Source: Thioalkalivibrio sp. ALJ3 (GTDB lineage Bacteria; Pseudomonadota; Gammaproteobacteria; Ectothiorhodospirales; Ectothiorhodospiraceae). Taken from it: a stretch of DNA of 64,000 nt. The translations under genes and the position numbers were made by a program. The stretch lies in assembly GCF_000377205.1 (NCBI RefSeq), contig NZ_KB897907.1, positions 310,001 through 374,000 of the forward strand. Direction: 5' to 3'. The notes beneath the pieces are model-generated. The model saw nothing but the letters and a program-made list of their open reading frames with translations. It ran no database searches and was not told where the DNA came from. Positions 55,607-63,563 of the stretch are shown in pieces (the first letter of the stretch is position 1; every line of letters begins with the position of its first letter).

Positions 55607-56539
55607 ATGTCCGCACTCATCTGTGGATCCATCGCGTACGACACCATCATGGTGTTCCCCGACCGCTTCAAGAACCACATCCTGCCGGACAAGGTGCACA
55701 TGCTGAACGTGTCCTTCCTGGTCCCGGACATGCGTCGCGAGTTCGGCGGTTGCGCCGGCAACATCGCCTACAACATGAAGCTGCTGGGCGGCAACCCGAC
55801 CATCATGGCCACCGTCGGCGGCGACTTCGCCCCCTATGCCGACTGGATGGACAAGCACGGCATCTCGCGCAAGCACATCAAGGAGCTGAACGACACCTAT
55901 ACCGGTCAGGCGTTCATCACCACCGACCAGGACGACAACCAGATCACCGCCTTCCACCCGGGCGCGATGGGCTTCTCGCACCAGCAGAAGGTCACCGAGG
56001 CCGACGGCATCAAGGTCGGCATCGTCTCCCCGGACGGCCGTGACGGCATGATCGAACACGCCCAGCAGTTTGCCGACGCCGGTATCCCGTTCATGTTTGA
56101 CCCGGGCCAGGGCCTGCCGATGTTCGACGGAGACGACCTGAAGCGCTTCATGGAGAACGCCACCTACGCCGCGTTCAACGACTACGAAGCGCAGCTGACC
56201 GCCGACCGCACCGGCCTGAGCCTGGAGCAGATGGCCGAGATGGTCGACGCGATGATCGTCACCCGCGGTGGCGAGGGCTCCGACATCTACACCGGCGGCA
56301 AGAAGATCACCATTCCGTCGGTCGAGCCGGCCGCGATCAAGGACCCGACCGGCTGTGGCGACTCCTACCGCGCCGGCATCCTGTTCGGCCTGGAACAGGG
56401 CTATGACTGGGAAACCACCGGCCGCATCGCCTCGCTGATCGGCTCGATCAAGATCGCCCACTCCGGCACCCAGAACCACCACTTCACGCCGGAAGCGTTC
56501 GCCGACCAGTTCGAAAGGGCCTTCGGGTACCGCTACTGA
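55607..56539 (+). CDS. PfkB-family carbohydrate/nucleoside kinase (adenosine kinase-like)
   Basis: 310 residues. GGCAGNIAYNMKLLGG binds sugar, and the C-terminal DPTGCGDSYRAGILFG carries the catalytic Asp and anion hole. Closest in feel to the bacterial adenosine kinases annotated in beta- and gammaproteobacteria; ribokinase or another substrate cannot be excluded. AAGGAG precedes ATG 55607. Codons end almost always in C or G, with AAG, AAC, CAC and CTG dominating, suggesting high expression. A strong terminator follows and no neighbour is co-transcribed. Confidence 0.9.
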   Translation: MSALICGSIAYDTIMVFPDRFKNHILPDKVHMLNVSFLVPDMRREFGGCAGNIAYNMKLLGGNPTIMATVGGDFAPYADWMDKHGISRKHIKELNDTYTGQAFITTDQDDNQITAFHPGAMGFSHQQKVTEADGIKVGIVSPDGRDGMIEHAQQFADAGIPFMFDPGQGLPMFDGDDLKRFMENATYAAFNDYEAQLTADRTGLSLEQMAEMVDAMIVTRGGEGSDIYTGGKKITIPSVEPAAIKDPTGCGDSYRAGILFGLEQGYDWETTGRIASLIGSIKIAHSGTQNHHFTPEAFADQFERAFGYRY

Positions 56540-56577
56540 GCCACCTGACGCCGCCCCGGGCACCCGCCCGGGAACGC

Positions 56578-56618
56578 AAAAGGCCCGGCCCGAGTTTCCT
56601 CGGTCCGGGCCTTTTTTG
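56578..56618 (+). terminator. Rho-independent terminator after the PfkB kinase
   Basis: A 13-bp stem GGCCCGGCCCGAG/CTCGGTCCGGGCC with one mismatch, loop TTTC, A-run before and TTTTTT after. Confidence 0.9.
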
Positions 56619-56718
56619 TTAGCGCTCTGCAGAGGTCTGCTTACGGGCGGAGCCCCTGCCCGCGTCTGACGCCTGACAGGAGCTTTGTCGGACGGCCGGC
56701 TCCCACTCCCTCAAGGCG

Positions 56719-57195
56719 TCAACCGCGTTGGTAAGTGCCCACCAGCCGGTTCATGCCGATCACATGGGGCTCGGCGCGCTCCAGGAACTGCCAGAGCGTG
56801 AGGCCGGCGGGGAGCTGCAGGTCGCGGTCCAGCGCCAGCAGCCAGAAGAAGTAATGGTGTTTGCCGTGGCCCTCGGGCGGCATCGGGCCGCCGTAGCCGG
56901 TGCCGCCAAAGTCGTTCTCGCCGACATCGCCCAGGCTGGCCGCCTCGGGCAGGCCGTCGGTATCCGGCGGCAGGTTGTACAGCACCCAGTGCACAAAGCC
57001 GTAGGTGCCGGACTTGATCAGCGGGGCATCCGGGTCATGGCAGATGACGGCCAGCGAGCGCGTCTCCTGCGGGAGGTTGCTCCACTTGAGCGCTGGCGAG
57101 GTGTCCTCGCCCTCGCCCGTATGGCGCTTCGGGATCGGCTGACCGGGGCCGAACGCGGAACTGGACAGCTGCATGTCGGACAGTGCAAAACCCAT
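56719..57195 (-). CDS. YbhB/YbcL family Raf-kinase-inhibitor-like (PEBP) protein
   Basis: 158 residues. SNLPQETRSLAVICHDPDAP and FVHWVLYNLPPDT are PEBP hallmarks, and GYGGPMPPEGHGKHHYFF closes the ligand pocket. The biochemical role in bacteria is unknown. AGGAG lies seven bases before ATG 57195. Convergent with the kinase gene; 179 bases of mostly palindromic DNA lie between, including the terminator and TGACGCCT/AGGCGTCA arms (56667-56674 and 56714-56721). Confidence 0.93.
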   Translation of the reverse strand: MGFALSDMQLSSSAFGPGQPIPKRHTGEGEDTSPALKWSNLPQETRSLAVICHDPDAPLIKSGTYGFVHWVLYNLPPDTDGLPEAASLGDVGENDFGGTGYGGPMPPEGHGKHHYFFWLLALDRDLQLPAGLTLWQFLERAEPHVIGMNRLVGTYQRG

Positions 57196-57295
57196 CGCCA
57201 ATCTCCTGATCAATACGTACCCGCCACCCTAACGTGCACCCCGGGCCCACACCAACCGGTTGCAGCCGCCCGCCGTCACGCGGATCATCGAGGGC

Positions 57296-57727
57296 ATGCT
57301 GAATGCCGTAAAACGCTGGCTGGGCCGAGAAGACCCCCTGAGCGGGGCCGCGCGGGCGATCGACCGCGGCCGCTCGGGGATCGAGACCGTGCTGGGCCTG
57401 CCTCACCGGCTCGCCGTGCCACTGTTGCGCCGCCACTTTGGCGAGGCGGTTCACCCCTCCGACGAGGACTTCCGCGAGACAGGCCAGAACGGGTACTGGT
57501 CCCTGCCCACTCCCGGTTCGGAGTTCGAAGTCCGCCTGTTCGGCGACGATACCGGGCGCGTCACCGTCGGTACGGTTCGCGGCACGAACGTCTATTCGGG
57601 GCTGGTGGTGGTCAGCGAATGGTCGCCGGAAAACCCGGTGGCTGTTTGGCAGGTCCGCCTGGAAGATTCGGCCACCGAGTCTGCGCGAACGCTGCACGAC
57701 TTCCTGCTAGGCGACGCCTCCTCCTAG
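57296..57727 (+). CDS. Hypothetical protein upstream of a patatin
   Basis: 143 residues starting MLNAVKRWLGREDPL. Soluble, with a central GYWSLPTPGSEFEVRLFGDD and a C-terminal helix. GAGGG is just before the ATG. It ends 10 bases before the patatin gene and is very likely co-transcribed. I do not recognise the family. Confidence 0.7.
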   Translation: MLNAVKRWLGREDPLSGAARAIDRGRSGIETVLGLPHRLAVPLLRRHFGEAVHPSDEDFRETGQNGYWSLPTPGSEFEVRLFGDDTGRVTVGTVRGTNVYSGLVVVSEWSPENPVAVWQVRLEDSATESARTLHDFLLGDASS

Positions 57728-57737
57728 CGACCCGGCG

Positions 57738-58700
57738 ATGGACGATCGCGAACAGTCGATTTCGCTGGTACTGGGCAGCGGCGGGGCTCGCGGCTTGGCG
57801 CAGATCGGGGTCATCCGCTGGCTGGAGGAGCACTCCGACTATCGCATCCGCTCCATCTCGGGCGCCTCCATGGGCGCGCTGATCGGCGGCATCTACGCAG
57901 CAGGCAAGCTGGATATCTACGAGGACTGGGTGAAAACGCTGCGCCGCCAGGATGTCTGGCGGCTGCTGGATTTCTCGTTTCGCGGTGCCGGGCTGATCCG
58001 GGGCGATCGCCTGATCGGCAAACTGCGTGACATGCTGGGCGACATCGACATCGAAGAGCTATCGATCTCCTTTACCGCAGTAGCCACCGATATCGAGCGC
58101 GAACGCGAGGTCTGGCTGAACACCGGCTCGCTGTTCAACGCCATTCGCGCCTCCATCGCCATCCCCACTGTGTTCACCCCCGTGCACCATCACGGGCGGC
58201 TGCTGGTGGATGGCGCCCTGCTGAACCCCGTACCCATCGCACCGACCCTGAACGACCACACCGACATAACCGTGGCCGTCAGCCTGAACGGGCGCATGGG
58301 CGACGAACTCACGCGCGTCACCCGCCCCAACGCCTTCGATGACGTCGACGCCGAAAAACTGGGGCGCAGCCGCCTGAATCAGCGACTGCAGGGCGTATTG
58401 CCGGACCGGGTCGGCGGCTGGCTCCAGGACTGGCCAGGCAAGCTGGGGCTGGGCTCCACGACCGCCGGCATGAGCCGCGCCCAGGAGGCCCGGGCGCTCA
58501 GCATGATCGACGTCGTCTCCCATTCCATCGAGGCCATGCAGGGCTCGATCGCACGCTTTCGCATTGCCGCCTACAACCCCGAGCACCTGATCGAGGTGCC
58601 CGTCAACGCCTGCGGCATCTTCGACTTCCACCGCGCCCGCGAGATGATCGAACTCGGCTACCACCTCGCCGAACGCAGCCTGGGCGACCAAAGGCCGTAA
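57738..58700 (+). CDS. Patatin-like phospholipase (RssA/NTE type)
   Basis: 320 residues. Oxyanion hole GSGGARGLAQIG, nucleophile Ser44 in GASMG and catalytic Asp158 in LVDGALLNP form the Ser-Asp dyad of patatins. No signal peptide or membrane anchor. Likely acts on lysophospholipids or other membrane lipids, but the substrate is not known. Second gene of a pair with the hypothetical gene upstream. Confidence 0.92.
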   Translation: MDDREQSISLVLGSGGARGLAQIGVIRWLEEHSDYRIRSISGASMGALIGGIYAAGKLDIYEDWVKTLRRQDVWRLLDFSFRGAGLIRGDRLIGKLRDMLGDIDIEELSISFTAVATDIEREREVWLNTGSLFNAIRASIAIPTVFTPVHHHGRLLVDGALLNPVPIAPTLNDHTDITVAVSLNGRMGDELTRVTRPNAFDDVDAEKLGRSRLNQRLQGVLPDRVGGWLQDWPGKLGLGSTTAGMSRAQEARALSMIDVVSHSIEAMQGSIARFRIAAYNPEHLIEVPVNACGIFDFHRAREMIELGYHLAERSLGDQRP

Positions 58701-58718
58701 GCCCCACCCCCTTCCCCC

Positions 58719-58789
58719 TGTAGGAGGCCAGCCCCCTGGCCGATGGGGTTCTGCTGGCCCCGGATCGGCCAGAGGGCTGGCCTCCTACA
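58719..58789. repeat. Long palindrome between convergent genes
   Basis: 26-bp arms TGTAGGAGGCCAGCCC... against ...GGGCTGGCCTCCTACA (58719-58744 with 58764-58789) differ at one base; loop of 19 bases. It stands between the patatin and Smr genes, which converge here. Similar TGTAGGAG palindromes occur as REP elements in Pseudomonas/Xanthomonas relatives. Confidence 0.75.
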
Positions 58790-58811
58790 AGGAAAGAGGG
58801 AACGGCCTTGC

Positions 58812-59066
58812 TCAGTGCTTGAAATGCACAAACAGTCGGCCGTGGTTCTTCGAGTCCTTCTCCACCCGGTGGTAGCGCTGCTTGATCTCCGGCTGCTGCA
58901 AAAAGCGCAGCACGCGCTTTTTCAGTTGTCCGCTACCCTTGCCGTGGATGATCTCTACCGTCTTGATACGCTTGTCGCAGGCCTCTTCGATCGCGCCATT
59001 CAGCGCCGCATCGATCTTGCGCCCGTTACGAAAGCACTCGTGCAGGTCGATGGAAAGCCGCGACAT
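58812..59066 (-). CDS. Smr-domain protein
   Basis: 84 residues, a stand-alone Smr (small MutS-related) domain: LSIDLHECFRNGRKIDAALN and VEIIHGKGSGQLKKRVLRFL. The HGKG loop is the nuclease signature of the family. Such short Smr proteins may cut branched DNA or RNA; role unproven. ATG 59066 has GAGGAC upstream. Divergent from corA. Confidence 0.88.
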   Translation of the reverse strand: MSRLSIDLHECFRNGRKIDAALNGAIEEACDKRIKTVEIIHGKGSGQLKKRVLRFLQQPEIKQRYHRVEKDSKNHGRLFVHFKH

Positions 59067-59188
59067 ATCCGTCCTCTGTCCAGGGTCACCGCGATGCAGC
59101 CTGCCAGACTCGCCGCGCGTGCGCAGCCGCGTGTCGCCCTCACGCATGAACGCCCTATACTCGGAGCAACTCCGCTCCGGAAGACCCC

Positions 59189-60262
59189 ATGACACGACTG
59201 TTCGAGAAGACCTATCCGCAACCCGGAACGCCCCCGGGCCACGGGGTACACGCTCACGAACATTCCCACACTTCCGACGCCAGCGTTTCCGCCTGGCACT
59301 ACCACAACGAACAACTCAATCCCCTGGACCCTGAAACCGTGCTGCACGACGGTGCGCCGGCGGACGGGTTCGTCTGGCTGCACTTCCAGGGCACACCCGG
59401 TCCGGGCCAATTACACCGCCTGGGCGAGACGTTCGGGCTGCACCCGCTGGCGCTGGAGGACGTGCGCCATCGCGGCCAGCGCCCCAAGCTCGACTACTTC
59501 GGCGAGCACGCAGTGATCATCCTCAACCAGCCGCAGCTGGATGGCGATACCGTGCGACTGGACCAGCTCAACCTGTTTGTACACGCGAAGTTCGTGATCA
59601 GCGTACACAGCGGCGATACCGACCCGTTCGAGCCCATCCGCCAGCGCATGCGCGGCAGCAACCGCAACTTCAACCGCCTGGGTGCCCCGTACCTGGCCTA
59701 TGCCCTGATGGATGTCGTCGTGGATCAGGCCTTCCCGCTGATGGAGCAACTCGGCGACCGTATCGAAGACCTGGAAGAACGCGTACTCTCACAGCCCAAC
59801 CACGACACCCTGAGCCGCATCCATGTCGTACGCCGCGAACTGCTGGTGCTGCGCCGCCAACTCTGGCCCACGCGCGACGTAGTTACCCGCCTGATGCGCG
59901 ACAACCAGGACCCGTTCGGCCCAGAGATGATGCCCTGGCTGCGTGACGTCCACGATCACACTATCCAGATCATGGACCTGCTTGAGTCCTACCGCGAAAT
60001 GGCCTCCAGCCTGATCGAGGCCTACCTCTCGGCCATCAATCAGCGCTCCAACGACGTGATCCGTGTTCTCACCATCATCGCCACCATCTTCATCCCGCTC
60101 ACCTTCATCGTCGGCATCTACGGCATGAACTTCGACCACCCCGAAAGCCCATGGTCGATGCCCGAGCTCTACACCTACTACGGCTACCCCGTCCTGCTCG
60201 GCATCATGCTCGCCGTCGTTCTCGGGATGCTCTACCTGTTCCGCCGACGCCGCTGGCTTTAA
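59189..60262 (+). CDS. corA: CorA family magnesium/cobalt channel
   Basis: 357 residues. Long N-terminal cytoplasmic funnel, then two membrane helices at the C-terminus with the pore signature YGMNF (Gly312 to Asn314) and a basic RRRRWL end. The N-terminus is His-rich (HGVHAHEHSH), which is not usual and could bind metal. Pentameric inner-membrane Mg channel. Confidence 0.94.
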   Translation: MTRLFEKTYPQPGTPPGHGVHAHEHSHTSDASVSAWHYHNEQLNPLDPETVLHDGAPADGFVWLHFQGTPGPGQLHRLGETFGLHPLALEDVRHRGQRPKLDYFGEHAVIILNQPQLDGDTVRLDQLNLFVHAKFVISVHSGDTDPFEPIRQRMRGSNRNFNRLGAPYLAYALMDVVVDQAFPLMEQLGDRIEDLEERVLSQPNHDTLSRIHVVRRELLVLRRQLWPTRDVVTRLMRDNQDPFGPEMMPWLRDVHDHTIQIMDLLESYREMASSLIEAYLSAINQRSNDVIRVLTIIATIFIPLTFIVGIYGMNFDHPESPWSMPELYTYYGYPVLLGIMLAVVLGMLYLFRRRRWL

Positions 60263-60367
60263 CCCCACTCCGGCCTCGCCAACGGACCGGCGTCGTGGCG
60301 ATTTCTGTGGATGACCCCAGCGCCGGGGCGGCGCCCGGAGACAAGGGCACTGCCATCAGGGCGCGGG

Positions 60368-60712
60368 CTATCTCGAATCGGGCGGGAGCCCGAAACTCTC
60401 GCGCATCAGGTCGAGCAGGCCATCGACCCTGGACGGATCCTCGGTCTCGAACATCGCTCCCACTCCATACTCGTCCAGGCGCATAACGATGCAATGCCAG
60501 ACATGAGCCCGACCATCGGCCGCCTCTTCCGGACTGACGAGCAACCGCAGTCTGGAATTCTCGGAGAGACCCGCAACCGGCAACTCCAGATACAGCCCGC
60601 TGAGACTGACATCCCGGATCCGGCCACTGACCCGGTACCCCGGGGCACCGGGTGGATTCTGTATCTCGGCGGTCATGCAGACCGCCCTGCGACGCCCTTC
60701 CCGAAGCTCCAT
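60368..60712 (-). CDS. PilZ-domain protein
   Basis: 114 residues. REGRRRAVC and the later DVSLSGLYLELP match the RxxxR and (D/N)xSxxG elements of c-di-GMP-binding PilZ domains. A single-domain effector. ATG 60712 is preceded by GGGGGT; the frame is open further upstream from a TTG at 60835 but without PilZ-like sequence. Convergent with corA. Links to c-di-GMP genes elsewhere in the window (EAL at 1-717) are only thematic. Confidence 0.85.
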   Translation of the reverse strand: MELREGRRRAVCMTAEIQNPPGAPGYRVSGRIRDVSLSGLYLELPVAGLSENSRLRLLVSPEEAADGRAHVWHCIVMRLDEYGVGAMFETEDPSRVDGLLDLMRESFGLPPDSR

Positions 60713-60929
60713 TAGCCACCCCCCGGCAGTGCCTCCAGCCACGGCATCTTCGTGTCTCTCCCTGGACTGTAGTGCATACAGAAGGCGTCGGCGCTCGGGC
60801 CATGCCGACCCGTCCTCACTTTGAACCGCAGGCAACGGGATGCCCCGGCCCCGCGCAATGTGATAGACCCACGATCGTGTGCGCTACACTGGGCGCCAAC
60901 CCGCATCACGCCTGGCACCGCAACCGGTC

Positions 60930-61262
60930 ATGCTCCTCACGCTGTTGGTCATGCTCTTCGTACTGGGACTGGGTATCGCCCTGATGATCTGGCATGCCCG
61001 GCAGGTGTTTTCCGTGGAGCTGCGTCGTGGTTCGGTCCGTGTCCGGCGCGGCAAGCCGCCGGCTGGATTCGTGCGCGGCTGCGAGGACGTGGCACGACAG
61101 TTCGGGCTCAAGCGGGGCCGGATCGCTGCGGTGCGGACCGACGCGGGTGTTCAGCTTCGCTTCTCCCGCGATCTGCCAGCAAAGACCCACCAGGCCTTTC
61201 GCAACGTCTGGGCGCCCCCGCCGGGCGGCGGAGGTAGCGGCGGCATGCGCGCGACGGGATAG
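60930..61262 (+). CDS. DUF3634 family small membrane protein
   Basis: 110 residues. One N-terminal membrane helix (MLLTLLVMLFVLGLGIALMI), then a conserved soluble part: SVELRRGSVRVRRGKPPAGF and RGRIAAVRTDAGVQLRFS. Matches my memory of DUF3634. A C-terminal glycine-rich tail follows. The GTG at 60879 could start a longer form but lacks a good ribosome-binding site. Divergent from the PilZ gene. Confidence 0.82.
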   Translation: MLLTLLVMLFVLGLGIALMIWHARQVFSVELRRGSVRVRRGKPPAGFVRGCEDVARQFGLKRGRIAAVRTDAGVQLRFSRDLPAKTHQAFRNVWAPPPGGGGSGGMRATG

Positions 61263-61399
61263 CAGCCTGGAGCAGCGGATTACTCGCTGTACTCGCACTA
61301 AACAGTAATAAAAATGCAAGATATGGGAGCGGACCGATTTTCCGGGAGGTGCCCGCAGCGATAGTGGGTACCGGCACGGCGGAGCCAAAGGGGGCGAAC

Positions 61400-62599
61400 G
61401 TGAAGCTGAACATCGAGCAGCCCGGGCAGTACCGCTTTGGCCTGAGCCATCTGGGATTTCGCCCGTTCTTCTTGCTGGCCGGGCTGTACGCCGTGCTGGT
61501 CGCGGGTCTGTGGACCTGGCTTTACCACGTCGACATGGCGGCGCTGCCCACGGCCGTCTTTGGCGGGCCCTTTGCCTGGCATGGCCATACACTGATCTTT
61601 GGCTACGGCATGGCGGTCGTCGCCGGGTTCCTGCTCACGGCCGTGCGCAACTGGACCGAGATGCAGACGACCCACGGGCCCGCGCTGCTGGTGCTGGCCG
61701 GGCTCTGGCTCGGCGGCCGCGTGGCGGCCTTGTTCGGGGACCCCGGGCTGGTCGCGATGGCGCTGTTTGATCTCGGCTTCACCCTCTGGCTGCTGGCCGC
61801 CCTGGCCCGCCCGGTGTGGAAGGCGCGCCAGTGGGGCCAGCTGGCAGTGATCGGCAAAGTCGCCTTGCTGGGGGCCAGTAACGGGCTGTTCTACCTGGGC
61901 GCCTTCGACCTGCTCGATGGCGGCCAGCGCCTGGGGCTGTACTCCGGGGTCTACCTGCTGCTGTCGCTGATCCTGATGATGGGCCGCCGGGTCATCCCGT
62001 TCTTTATCGAGCGCGGCCTGGACGGGGCCTTTACGCCGGTAAACCGGGCCTGGCTGGACCGCCTGGCTCTGGTGCTGTTGCTGGCCTTCTGGCTGGTCGA
62101 AGTCTTCCTGCCCTGGTCAACCGTCGCAGCGGCGCTGGCGGCCGGCCTGGCCGTGGCACACGGCGTGCGCTGGGCGGGCTGGCATACGCCGGCGCTGTGG
62201 CGCAAGCCACTGCTCTGGGTGTTGATGCTGGCCTACGGCTGGATCGTGATCGGCTTTGCGCTGCGGGCCGCGGCCGAGTTCACGCCCCTCGCGCCGATGG
62301 CCGCACTGCACGCCTTTACCTACGGGGGCATCGGCCTGATAACCCTGGGCATGATGACGCGCGTGGCCCTGGGCCATACCGGGCGCAATGTCTTCGATCC
62401 ACCGCGCATCCTCGGGGTACTCTTCGCCTTGCTGGCCATCGGGACGCTGGCACGGGTGGCCGGACCCCTGCTCTGGCCGGCCCTGACCGCAACTTGGATG
62501 GGGGCCTCGCAGTTCCTGTGGATCGCGGCCTTCGCCGGGTTCGTCTGGGTCTACGCGCCGATGCTGATCAAACCTCGCATCGACGGGCGTTACGGATAA
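61400..62599 (+). CDS. nnrS: NnrS family heme/copper membrane protein
   Basis: 399 residues with about 12 membrane helices. SHLGFRPFFLLAGLYA, FGYGMAVVAGFLLTAVRNWT and GRRVIPFFIERGL are NnrS hallmarks. NnrS proteins protect cells from nitric oxide and metal-nitrosyl stress. GTG 61400 is chosen because AAAGGGGG lies six bases upstream and the family homology begins there; a GTG at 61349 would add 17 residues. No denitrification gene is in the window. Confidence 0.92.
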   Translation: MKLNIEQPGQYRFGLSHLGFRPFFLLAGLYAVLVAGLWTWLYHVDMAALPTAVFGGPFAWHGHTLIFGYGMAVVAGFLLTAVRNWTEMQTTHGPALLVLAGLWLGGRVAALFGDPGLVAMALFDLGFTLWLLAALARPVWKARQWGQLAVIGKVALLGASNGLFYLGAFDLLDGGQRLGLYSGVYLLLSLILMMGRRVIPFFIERGLDGAFTPVNRAWLDRLALVLLLAFWLVEVFLPWSTVAAALAAGLAVAHGVRWAGWHTPALWRKPLLWVLMLAYGWIVIGFALRAAAEFTPLAPMAALHAFTYGGIGLITLGMMTRVALGHTGRNVFDPPRILGVLFALLAIGTLARVAGPLLWPALTATWMGASQFLWIAAFAGFVWVYAPMLIKPRIDGRYG

Positions 62600-62759
62600 G
62601 CCGAGGCGACAGGGCGGTAGCACCGACAGCACCGCACGGCCAAGCGCTGGACTGCCCTGCCGCGCGCACCATCTGCAATGATGCAGGGTCTGTGCAGCCC
62701 GCAGGCAACGCGCCGGTAGCCAGGAACAGTTCGCAACGCGAAGGGTATCGGGGAGATCA

Positions 62760-63389
62760 ATGCTGGAACTGGGTGTGGTCGCACTGGCGACCTTCTTCGT
62801 GACCGTTGGGCCCGTGGACGTGGCGGTCGTCTTTGCCGTGCTGAGCCAGGGCATGACACGGGCCCAGCGACGCCGGATGGCCTGGCGCGCGGCATTGCTG
62901 GCGACCGGCATCCTGCTGCTGTTCGCGCTGTTCGGCGAGGCCGTGCTTTCGGTGCTGGGCATCACCATGCCGGCGCTGTACACGGCCGGCGGCATCCTGC
63001 TGTTGCTGATCGGGATCGACATGGTCTTCGCGCGCAGTTCCGGTGGGGTGTCGGCGACTCCGGCGGAAACCAGCGAGGCGCGCAGCCGGGGCGACATCTC
63101 GGTGTTCCCGTTGGCGACACCCATGCTGGCCGGGCCGGGCGCGATGGGGGCGGCAATCCTGCTGATGAGCCGGGCCGGCGATGACTGGATGGCTCAGGCG
63201 GTGGTGCTGGGCGCCCTGGCGGCGATCATGGTGCTGGCCCTGATCTGCCTGCTGGTCGCATCGCGCCTGCAGCACCTGCTGGGGGTCACCGGCGCCCATG
63301 TGCTGACCCGTATCCTCGGCGTGCTGCTTTGCGCACTGGCCATGCAGTTCATATTCGACGGCCTCGAGCAAAGCGGCCTGCTGGGCTGA
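62760..63389 (+). CDS. MarC family inner-membrane protein (UPF0056)
   Basis: 209 residues, six predicted helices. TFFVTVGPVDVAVVFAVLSQG, FPLATPMLAGPGAM and the final TRILGVLLCALAMQFIFDGL mark the MarC family, whose transport function is unclear. GGGAGA precedes the ATG. 160 non-coding bases separate it from nnrS. Confidence 0.92.
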   Translation: MLELGVVALATFFVTVGPVDVAVVFAVLSQGMTRAQRRRMAWRAALLATGILLLFALFGEAVLSVLGITMPALYTAGGILLLLIGIDMVFARSSGGVSATPAETSEARSRGDISVFPLATPMLAGPGAMGAAILLMSRAGDDWMAQAVVLGALAAIMVLALICLLVASRLQHLLGVTGAHVLTRILGVLLCALAMQFIFDGLEQSGLLG

Positions 63390-63563
63390 GCACCGGCTTC
63401 GTACGCGGCCGGGATCACAAGCGGGATGTTCGACAGCAAGCCCTTCGCGGGGGTCTACACTCCTCAGGATGGCCTAACAGATTCCTCGGGATTGATGGGC
63501 GCGCCCTTGTGCTAGCGCTTCCGCTCGATTCGCAATGGCCCCGGATCAGCCCCGGAGGATCGC

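Noticed and set aside
52563-55706. A 1047-codon open frame on the plus strand opposite the ABC genes
   Set aside because: It lies antisense to the FtsX permease and ATPase, which have clear motifs. Its translation is His/Gln/Arg-rich low-complexity, typical of antisense frames in GC-rich DNA.
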